Positions 31,917 through 38,034 of a DNA stretch of 39,156 nt are shown piece after piece. The stretch covers positions 1 to 39,156 of the forward strand of contig SKUN01000114.1 of NCBI GenBank assembly GCA_007129945.1, read 5' to 3'. The notes under the pieces were generated by a model. That model worked only from the letters and a program-made list of their open reading frames with translations, was not told where the DNA came from and ran no database searches. How positions within the stretch are numbered: the stretch's first letter is position 1; every line of letters begins with the position of its first letter. Source of the DNA: Bacteroidales bacterium (lineage in GTDB: Bacteria > Bacteroidota > Bacteroidia > Bacteroidales > UBA7960). Position numbers and translations under genes: made by a program.

Positions 31917-32258
31917 ATGCATGAGCTATCCATCGTCTCCAATATTTTTGACATTGTTGAAGAAAACGCAGTCAAACACCAGGCCACCATTATCCACGAA
32001 ATTGAAGTGGATGTCGGAGAACTTGCCGGGGTCGAATTTGATGCCCTGGAGTTTGCCCTGGAAAACGCACCGCGAAGCAAGATGCTCAAAGATGCCCGTG
32101 TGATTATCAATAAAGTTCAGCCCACAGCTGAATGCGAGGATTGCCATCACCGCTTCATCACCGTGGAGTATGCCGCTACATGCCCCCGCTGCACTTCAAC
32201 ACGGACAAAGATCATCAGCGGGCATGAATTGAAAATCAAGTCATTCAGAATGGATTAA
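31917..32258 (+). CDS. hypA: Hydrogenase nickel incorporation protein HypA
   Basis: HypA (113 residues) delivers Ni to the hydrogenase large subunit with HypB. The N-terminal MHELSIV carries His2, the nickel ligand. The zinc site uses four cysteines in CEDC (73, 76) and CPRC (89, 92). A purine-rich AAAGGTAAG stretch lies just before the ATG and may help ribosome binding. It is followed by a 65-base gap containing a TAACTTTG element, so hypB may also be transcribed separately. Confidence 0.96.
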   Translation: MHELSIVSNIFDIVEENAVKHQATIIHEIEVDVGELAGVEFDALEFALENAPRSKMLKDARVIINKVQPTAECEDCHHRFITVEYAATCPRCTSTRTKIISGHELKIKSFRMD

Positions 32259-32288
32259 TATAACAGCATAAATGTAAAAATTCCGTAT

Positions 32289-32296
32289 TAACTTTG
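32289..32296 (+). promoter_or_regulatory. Candidate internal -7 promoter element before hypB
   Basis: TAACTTTG matches TAnnTTTG in the hypA-hypB gap, 27 bases before the hypB ATG. There is no TTTG at the -33 distance. If active it would let hypB, nikR and the fusion gene be expressed apart from hypFCDEA. Confidence 0.45.
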
Positions 32297-32323
32297 TGAC
32301 TAACCTCAAAAAATTTGACCAAT

Positions 32324-33097
32324 ATGTGCGATACCTGCGGCTGCGACCACCCAAACAGCACCACCTTTACCATCCCCGGTCAGGAACACAAACATGACCA
32401 CGCCCATAGCCATGACCACGACCATGATCACGAGCACCCCCGCAGCGGCTCAAAAGAAGTGCAGCTCGGGCAGGACGTACTTTCGCAGAATAACCTGCTG
32501 GCCGAAAGAAACCGTGGTTATTTCGAGGCCAAAAACATCATTGCCCTCAACATGGTCAGTTCACCCGGTTCGGGAAAAACCACCGTGCTTGAAAAAACCA
32601 TTACCGACCTCAAGGCGGCCCACGACTTTTTTGTGATAGAAGGAGATCAGCAGACACTGAACGATGCCAACCGGATCAAGGCAACGGGTGCCCCCGTTAT
32701 CCAGGTGAATACCGGAAACGGCTGCCACCTGGACGCCGATATGATCAACAAATCGGTGAAGCAGCTCGGTGTAACAGAAAACGCCATCCTGGTGATCGAA
32801 AACGTAGGCAATCTGGTCTGCCCTGCCATGTTCGACCTGGGTGAATCGCAGCGGGTGGTGATCATCAGCGTCACCGAGGGGGAAGACAAGCCGCTCAAAT
32901 ACCCCGGCATGTTCCACTCATCCGACATCTGCCTGATCAATAAAACTGACCTGCTTCCCTATGTGGATTTCGACGTGGAAAAAGCCAAAGAATATGCCCT
33001 GCAGGTAAACCACCACCTCCGGTTTTTTGAGATCTCAGCCAAAACAGGTGAAGGAATGGACACCTGGTATGAATGGCTGAATAATTTCAAAAAATAA
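32324..33097 (+). CDS. hypB: Hydrogenase nickel incorporation GTPase HypB, with His-rich nickel store
   Basis: This 257-residue GTPase loads Ni onto HypA and the hydrogenase large subunit. The start is ATG 32324, since it gives MCDTCGC, the N-terminal CxxCxC (Cys2, 5, 7) seen in HypB; the frame otherwise reaches a TTG three codons earlier. Residues 22-38 hold nine histidines in strict alternation (HKHDHAHSHDHDHDHEH), a nickel-binding or storage stretch. The G domain has a P-loop SSPGSGKTT (79-87), NKTD (206-209) and the metal site residues Cys134, His135 and Cys166. It is followed 32 bases later by nikR. Confidence 0.96.
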   Translation: MCDTCGCDHPNSTTFTIPGQEHKHDHAHSHDHDHDHEHPRSGSKEVQLGQDVLSQNNLLAERNRGYFEAKNIIALNMVSSPGSGKTTVLEKTITDLKAAHDFFVIEGDQQTLNDANRIKATGAPVIQVNTGNGCHLDADMINKSVKQLGVTENAILVIENVGNLVCPAMFDLGESQRVVIISVTEGEDKPLKYPGMFHSSDICLINKTDLLPYVDFDVEKAKEYALQVNHHLRFFEISAKTGEGMDTWYEWLNNFKK

Positions 33098-33129
33098 CCA
33101 GGGATGATTCAACTTTAAACTTCAGCGCC

Positions 33130-33531
33130 ATGAATATTCGCAGATTTGGTGTTTCCGTGGAAGAAAACATTCTCAGTGCCCTGGACACTTACGTGAAAAA
33201 GCACAGCTTTCCGAACCGTTCGCGGGCCATTCGCCACCTGATCAAAAGTACCCTGGTGAACGAGAAAGTGGATGAAAACAAAATGGTTGCCGGTGCCATT
33301 GTGATTGTGTATGACCATCATCACAGGGAACTGAACAGTAAACTGATGCATGTACAGCACGAGTACCACGACGCCATTCTGTCCACCCAGCACGTTCACC
33401 TGGAGCATGACCTTTGCCTGGAAACCATTGCCGTAAAAGGTAAATCCAAAACCCTGCAGGAGCTTGCAGACAGGATCATCGGCACCAAAGGGATCAAGCA
33501 CGGTAAGCTGGTCATGACAGATATTGAATAA
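33130..33531 (+). CDS. nikR: Nickel-responsive transcriptional regulator NikR
   Basis: This 133-residue ribbon-helix-helix regulator has an N-terminal DNA-binding part (IRRFGVSVEENILSALDTYV, then NRSRAIRHLIK). The C-terminal ACT-like nickel domain keeps all four high-affinity Ni ligands of E. coli NikR: His77, His88, His90 and Cys96 (motif QHVHLEHDLCLETIAVKG). Ni-bound NikR normally represses nickel uptake genes. Here it sits inside the hydrogenase maturation operon, 32 bases after hypB, so it may control this operon, the hox genes, or an importer elsewhere. No nickel transporter is in the window. An NikR operator was not recognised in the visible gaps. Confidence 0.95.
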   Translation: MNIRRFGVSVEENILSALDTYVKKHSFPNRSRAIRHLIKSTLVNEKVDENKMVAGAIVIVYDHHHRELNSKLMHVQHEYHDAILSTQHVHLEHDLCLETIAVKGKSKTLQELADRIIGTKGIKHGKLVMTDIE

Positions 33532-33573
33532 AGCAGGGCACAAACCCGCAATCAGCACAAATAAACAGCCGAC

Positions 33574-34695
33574 ATGGAACAATACACGTTCTCACCCGTG
33601 GGGGTCATTCGCAATCATATCAACGAACCGGACGATTACCGCAAAATCAAGGGAAAGCCCAGCATTATTGAGATTTTCGATGAGTATTCCGGGGCACTTC
33701 TGGGCATCGAATCCAATGATTACCTGGACATCATTTTCCATTTTCACCAGTCCACCCCTGCCCTTCAAACCGCCACCCACACCAACCCGGGGGTGCTTCG
33801 CGGAGTATTTGGCAGCCGGAGCCGGAAACGACCCAACCTTATCGGAAGTACCACGGTAAAACTGCTGGAGCGTAAAGGAAACAGCCTGGTGGTAGAGGGG
33901 CTGGATGCGATCAGCGGCACCCCCGTGCTGGATATTAAAAACTGCGACACCTCGATGTTTGCCTATGAACAGGATCAAAACCCGATCCACCAGGGGAAAC
34001 TGAAAAGCAACCCGCGCATCGACATCCGCAACGAAATATATGCCCGCCGCACGGAGTCCCTTATGATCAAGGCCGGGCAGATCCACGGACATTATTGCCC
34101 CGGGCTGGCCCTGGGCATCATGGCAGCCACACATGCAATGAACCATCTGGAGGCAGAGAGCGATGGCATGGAAGATTTGCTGGCCATCACCGAAACCAAC
34201 AACTGTTTTTCTGACGGGGTGCAGTTTGTTACAGGATGCACTTTCGGGAATAATGCGCTGATATTCAATGATATCGGAAAAACCGCCTTCACACTCACCC
34301 GCCGCAACGGCAAGGGAGTACGGGTGGCCACCCGCCCGGAATCCCGGCAGGTGATTCAGGAGGCCTTCCCTGATTTCGGGGAATTGTACAAAAAAGTGGT
34401 GGATGAACAGGACCATTCACCCGAAATGGTGAGCGCTTACAAAAAGAAAGCACTGGATCGCTCGTTCGGCACCCTGGGCCTGGATTTTGACAAATTGTTC
34501 AAGTTAGAAGAAGTGGATATTGAGATCCCGGACTATGCAAAGATCCACGAGAGTGTAATCTGCGACCGTTGCGGGGAAAGCATCATGAAAACCCGTGCCG
34601 TGAACACGACAGACGACAACTGGCGCTGCCTCCCATGCGGGGAGTACCCCCGTAATACACTGGACGGCAATGGCATTCATTGCCATGAAACATAG
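33574..34695 (+). CDS. TrmO(TsaA)-FmdE fusion protein with C-terminal zinc ribbon, function unknown
   Basis: This 373-residue protein joins three parts. Residues about 5-135 look like the TrmO/TsaA fold (UPF0066), with FSPVGVIRN, GVFGSRSRKRPNLIGSTTVKLL and VEGLDAISGTPVLDIKNC. TrmO uses S-adenosylmethionine to methylate t6A37 of tRNA. Residues about 165-290 look like FmdE, named after a formylmethanofuran dehydrogenase operon, with GHYCPGLALG, CFSDGVQFVTGCTFGNNAL and GKTAFTLTRRNGKGVRV. The C-terminus has a zinc ribbon made by CDRCG (about 329) and CLPCG (about 352). It lies 42 bases after nikR at the end of the hyp operon, which hints at a role in metal or hydrogenase cofactor handling. That is inference; the substrate of either domain is not known. 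Confidence 0.85.
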   Translation: MEQYTFSPVGVIRNHINEPDDYRKIKGKPSIIEIFDEYSGALLGIESNDYLDIIFHFHQSTPALQTATHTNPGVLRGVFGSRSRKRPNLIGSTTVKLLERKGNSLVVEGLDAISGTPVLDIKNCDTSMFAYEQDQNPIHQGKLKSNPRIDIRNEIYARRTESLMIKAGQIHGHYCPGLALGIMAATHAMNHLEAESDGMEDLLAITETNNCFSDGVQFVTGCTFGNNALIFNDIGKTAFTLTRRNGKGVRVATRPESRQVIQEAFPDFGELYKKVVDEQDHSPEMVSAYKKKALDRSFGTLGLDFDKLFKLEEVDIEIPDYAKIHESVICDRCGESIMKTRAVNTTDDNWRCLPCGEYPRNTLDGNGIHCHET

Positions 34696-34717
34696 CCGCC
34701 CTCTCCCTCAAACATTA

Positions 34718-35188
34718 TCACGAATCATTTCTCCTAACTTGCTTAAAAAAATCCTTCAGGTAAGCGAAAGCGGCATGCATGTTTTCCGCTGCTTTCGGGG
34801 TCAGCTCTTCCTTAAAGTCGTATTCATAGCCCCTGATGTGCAGCACACATGCCTTCGGACTTTTATTGTAAATTTTCTGACAAAGATCCACCACGTAGGA
34901 AACTGACACCGCATGCATGGTGAATTCGATCCGGGCATCATCAGGCTCCACCGTTTCCAGCTTGAAATTTTCCAGATCCTCCACCACACTGGCATCCACA
35001 AAGACAACAGTATCGTACCCGGCAATCTCTGCCGCATCCTCGATATTCAGCTGGTAATTGGTATCCGTGAACATATGGGTCAGGTTTTGTTCCCTGATCC
35101 AGGCATCACACAGTTCAATAAAGCGGGGACCCAGGCCGTCATCCTGACGTCCCGGGTTTCCATACCCGTAGATCAGTATTTTTTGCAT
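34718..35188 (-). CDS. Hydrogenase maturation protease (HoxW/HycI type)
   Basis: This 156-residue endopeptidase trims the C-terminal tail of the hydrogenase large subunit after nickel insertion. Nickel-sensing residues are seen as Asp16 or 17 in GYGNPGRQDDGLG (8-20), Asp65 in FVDAS and His92 in MHAVS, as in HycI. The neighbouring hoxH encodes a 24-residue tail after its L2 motif, the likely substrate. It is transcribed in the hox direction but separated from hoxH by a strong hairpin terminator (35211-35241). No consensus promoter is seen in the 47 bases before its ATG, so it may rely on read-through or a weak promoter. Confidence 0.9.
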   Translation of the reverse strand: MQKILIYGYGNPGRQDDGLGPRFIELCDAWIREQNLTHMFTDTNYQLNIEDAAEIAGYDTVVFVDASVVEDLENFKLETVEPDDARIEFTMHAVSVSYVVDLCQKIYNKSPKACVLHIRGYEYDFKEELTPKAAENMHAAFAYLKDFFKQVRRNDS

Positions 35189-35210
35189 TTGTCTAATGGT
35201 ATTAATTAAA

Positions 35211-35241
35211 AAAAAGTCCGTCAGGGGCTGACGGACTTTTT
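35211..35241 (-). terminator. Strong rho-independent terminator after hoxH
   Basis: A perfect 14-base-pair inverted repeat (35211-35224 with 35228-35241) surrounds a 3-base GGG loop. On the minus strand it follows hoxH by 19 bases and runs into nine T residues, the classic terminator for the hox operon. It could also end transcripts of the plus strand. It stands between hoxH and the protease gene. Confidence 0.9.
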
Positions 35242-35260
35242 ATCTTATCCGGATCAACAC

Positions 35261-36712
35261 TTATGATTTGTAGTGATCCAGTTCTTCGTCATCAGGGCCA
35301 TATAGTTTGATGTCCAGGGGCATCTTACCCAGTGCGTGGGTCGCACAACTCAGACAAGGGTCATAAGCCCGGATGGCCACTTCAACCGCATTCTTCATGG
35401 GTTCGGTGATCACCGCCTTGCCCGTCATCATGTTTTTGGACACCATATTCACGGAGCGGTTCATCGGCTCGTTGTTATTGGTGGTGGAAACGATGAGGTT
35501 CGCCATGGTGATCTGATCGTCATCGTTGATCTTATAGTGATGGAAGAGCGTGCCGCGGGGGGCTTCAATCAGGCCGACACCCTCATTGCCCTTCTTCCCT
35601 TTCACCACGAGATCGTCTTTCTGCAGATCCGGATCTTCCAGCAATTCTTTGATCACCTCAGCCGAGTGCAGCAGCTCGATCAGCCGTGCCCAATGGGTAT
35701 GCAGGCAATAATTGTTCGGTTTTCCGTTGGTATGTGCCCTGAATGCTTCAAACTCCTTCTGCGCCTTTGGCGTGGGAATGAAGTCACAGCAATTAAGACG
35801 TGCCAGCGGACCCACACGGTACCAGCCCTTGTCCTTGCCAAGGTGTTTCATGTAGGGGAACTTCATATAGCTCCAGTTCTTCACCTCTTCTTCGATATGC
35901 TTGTAATAATCCTGGTAGTCCACATCATCGAGTACCCTGTTGCCTTCAGAATCCACTGCACGCATCACCCCGTGATAGAAATCCAGTGCACCGTCTTCCC
36001 TGACAAGGCTCAGGTGATTGGATGGGAAGTGGGCAAAGTTGTCCACAAACTCACGGTTTTGCATATAGTAATCCTTAAACAGGTTTACGGCGTCACCTGC
36101 CCATTCGATCATCTTATCCACATTCATCGGGTCATCGCCCTTGAGCAGGAAATCACGTTCTTCGATGCTGAGGTTTTTATTGATACCGCCCGGGATCGCT
36201 CCGGTACCGTGGATCTTCTTCCCGGCGGTAAAATTGATCACTTCCTGACCAAACTTACGCATCAGCACGCCCTGGGTGGCCAGCTCCGGAAACTTCTGGG
36301 CAACTCCGACCACGTTACGTATTGCCGGATCGGCATCGTAACCCAGGAGAAAATCGGGTGAAGAAAGATGGAAAAAATGCAGCGCATGCGACTGGAACAT
36401 CTGCCCGTAGTGCATCAGCCTTCTCATTTTCTCACCGGTGGCGGTCAGTCCTTTGCCGGTTCCTGCGCCCACAATCACGTCAAGGGCCTTCGCAGCAGCC
36501 AGGTGGTGACTTACGGGGCAAATTCCGCAGAGGCGCTGAACAAGCACAGGTGCTTCCCAATAAGGCCTTCCCTGCACAAAACGCTCAAAACCACGGAATT
36601 CCACAATGTGCAGCCGTGTTTGCTGCACGTTCATTTTACTGTCGAGATGAATGGTCACCTTACCGTGACCCTCAACCCGCGTTACAGGTTCTATTGTTAT
36701 TTTTTGTGCCAT
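35261..36712 (-). CDS. hoxH: [NiFe] hydrogenase large subunit HoxH
   Basis: HoxH (483 residues) carries the Ni-Fe active site that oxidises or forms H2. The N-terminal motif RLCGICPVSHH (Cys62, Cys65) and the C-terminal DPCLSCATH (Cys453, Cys456, His459) give the four cysteine ligands. The VSHHLAAAKA continuation is characteristic of the HoxH family. After His459 there are 24 further residues starting ALGKMPLDIK, the extension removed by the maturation protease. It lies 15 bases after hoxY, with AGAGGAAT before the ATG. Together with HoxFUY this points to a bidirectional NAD-linked enzyme of group 3d type. Confidence 0.96.
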   Translation of the reverse strand: MAQKITIEPVTRVEGHGKVTIHLDSKMNVQQTRLHIVEFRGFERFVQGRPYWEAPVLVQRLCGICPVSHHLAAAKALDVIVGAGTGKGLTATGEKMRRLMHYGQMFQSHALHFFHLSSPDFLLGYDADPAIRNVVGVAQKFPELATQGVLMRKFGQEVINFTAGKKIHGTGAIPGGINKNLSIEERDFLLKGDDPMNVDKMIEWAGDAVNLFKDYYMQNREFVDNFAHFPSNHLSLVREDGALDFYHGVMRAVDSEGNRVLDDVDYQDYYKHIEEEVKNWSYMKFPYMKHLGKDKGWYRVGPLARLNCCDFIPTPKAQKEFEAFRAHTNGKPNNYCLHTHWARLIELLHSAEVIKELLEDPDLQKDDLVVKGKKGNEGVGLIEAPRGTLFHHYKINDDDQITMANLIVSTTNNNEPMNRSVNMVSKNMMTGKAVITEPMKNAVEVAIRAYDPCLSCATHALGKMPLDIKLYGPDDEELDHYKS

Positions 36713-36727
36713 TATTCCTCTTTTTGT

Positions 36728-37276
36728 TTAATCAAACTTAACTAATTCGTAGGGGATCTTCAGCTCATCGCCGGTAACAAGTGCCACAACGGCTTCCCAG
36801 ATCAGGTCAGCACGCGGAGGGCAGCCGGGAAGGTAATAATCCACCTTCACGATTTCGTGCAGGGGATATACCTTGTCCAGAATGATCGGCAACTCCTCAT
36901 CGTTGGGCATGATCTTCTCTTTGTTCTCCCCGACGGTTATTCCGTCGCAATAGGCTTCGTCCAGGCATTCCTTTACGGGGATCCCGTTTCGCAATGCCGG
37001 CAAACCGCCCATAATGGCGCATTCACCCAGTGAGATCAGTATATCACATTTATCCCTGAATTCTTTGAGCACTTCCACATTCTCGGTATTACAGCATCCG
37101 CCTTCGATGATGCCGATGTTGCATCTTTGTGAAAACTCCTTGATATCAGTGATGGGTGATTTATTGAAATCAACAAGCTCGATCAGTTTTAAAATCCTGT
37201 CGTCGATATCCAGAATCGACATATGGCATCCGAAACATCCTGCCAAAGAAGCTGTTGCTATGATAGGTTTACTCAT
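36728..37276 (-). CDS. hoxY: [NiFe] hydrogenase small subunit HoxY
   Basis: HoxY (182 residues) carries the proximal [4Fe-4S] cluster that passes electrons from the Ni-Fe site to the diaphorase. The ligands are Cys14 and Cys17 in LAGCFGCHMS, Cys86 in LGECAIMGGLP and Cys152 in LPGCPPRADLIWE. The EGGCCNTENV motif (about 58-67) is typical. It has no twin-arginine signal, so the enzyme is cytoplasmic. It is much shorter than membrane-bound small subunits because the medial and distal cluster region is absent, as in other HoxY. A strong AGGAGG (37285-37290) stands 8 bases before the ATG. The gene starts 17 bases after hoxU. Confidence 0.95.
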   Translation of the reverse strand: MSKPIIATASLAGCFGCHMSILDIDDRILKLIELVDFNKSPITDIKEFSQRCNIGIIEGGCCNTENVEVLKEFRDKCDILISLGECAIMGGLPALRNGIPVKECLDEAYCDGITVGENKEKIMPNDEELPIILDKVYPLHEIVKVDYYLPGCPPRADLIWEAVVALVTGDELKIPYELVKFD

Positions 37277-37293
37277 TTTGTTTTCCTCCTTTT

Positions 37294-37998
37294 TTATTTT
37301 TGAGAACTTTCAACATCAGAGCCAATGGGCATCTTGTCATACTTCCGGGTTCCGATTGGCTTCGCGAAACCAACTTCCTTGCGGAGAATGGCTCCGACAG
37401 GACAAATATCCATTGCTTCCTGTGCGAGCTCTTCGCTCATGTTTTTGGCAAGTTCCTTATCCATGGAAATTTCGAGGTCTTTGCCCCGGTATTTGAAAGC
37501 AAAATAGCTTTTGCCCTGCTCATCCTTGATCATGCGGATGCAGCGCTTGCAAAAGATGCAGCGGTTCTTCTCAAGGAAGATCTTCGGAGAAGCCGCATCC
37601 AGCTCCCTGCGTTCAAACGCATAGGGGAAGCGGGGAACCATCATCTGGTAACGGTACCCGAGCCCCTGCAGGTCACAGTCTCCGCTTTTCTCACAGGCCG
37701 GGCAGAAATGATTGCCCTCCACAAACAGCATCTCCACGATGGCTTTTCTGATATCCTGGATTTCTTCGGTTTCACTTTCCACTTCCATGCCGTCCTCAAG
37801 GGGTGTGGTGCAGGCCGTCATAAAACGCCCATTTACCTTCACAGAGCATATCCGGCAGGATCCGGAAGGAGTTACATCTTTCCAGTGGCAAAGAACCGGA
37901 ATATAAACGCCGTTTTCGGCAGCCGCGTCAACAATAAACTGCCCCTTGGTGCCTTCAAACTCTTTGCCATCAATTGTGAATTTTACTTTTTCACTCAT
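37294..37998 (-). CDS. hoxU: HoxU, diaphorase small subunit with Fe-S clusters
   Basis: HoxU (234 residues) relays electrons between HoxF and HoxY. An N-terminal [2Fe-2S] ferredoxin domain uses Cys37, Cys48, Cys51 and Cys63. A His-Cys3 cluster uses His97, Cys99, Cys102 and Cys108 (NHFCPACEKSGDC), and a further [4Fe-4S] uses Cys147, Cys150, Cys153 (CIFCKRC) and Cys199 (CPVGA). The start is the ATG at 37998 (MSEKVKFTIDG), because a GTG eight codons upstream adds only unconserved residues. It is homologous to the N-terminal part of complex I NuoG. It lies 36 bases after hoxF. Confidence 0.94.
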   Translation of the reverse strand: MSEKVKFTIDGKEFEGTKGQFIVDAAAENGVYIPVLCHWKDVTPSGSCRICSVKVNGRFMTACTTPLEDGMEVESETEEIQDIRKAIVEMLFVEGNHFCPACEKSGDCDLQGLGYRYQMMVPRFPYAFERRELDAASPKIFLEKNRCIFCKRCIRMIKDEQGKSYFAFKYRGKDLEISMDKELAKNMSEELAQEAMDICPVGAILRKEVGFAKPIGTRKYDKMPIGSDVESSQK

Positions 37999-38034
37999 TG
38001 TATATTGGTTTTTTCTGATCACTACATTGATTGA

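Noticed and set aside
35336-36361. A 341-residue frame opposite hoxH
   Set aside because: It is antisense to the conserved hydrogenase large subunit, and its translation (His- and Val-rich, no domain) is what a shadow frame of this gene would give.
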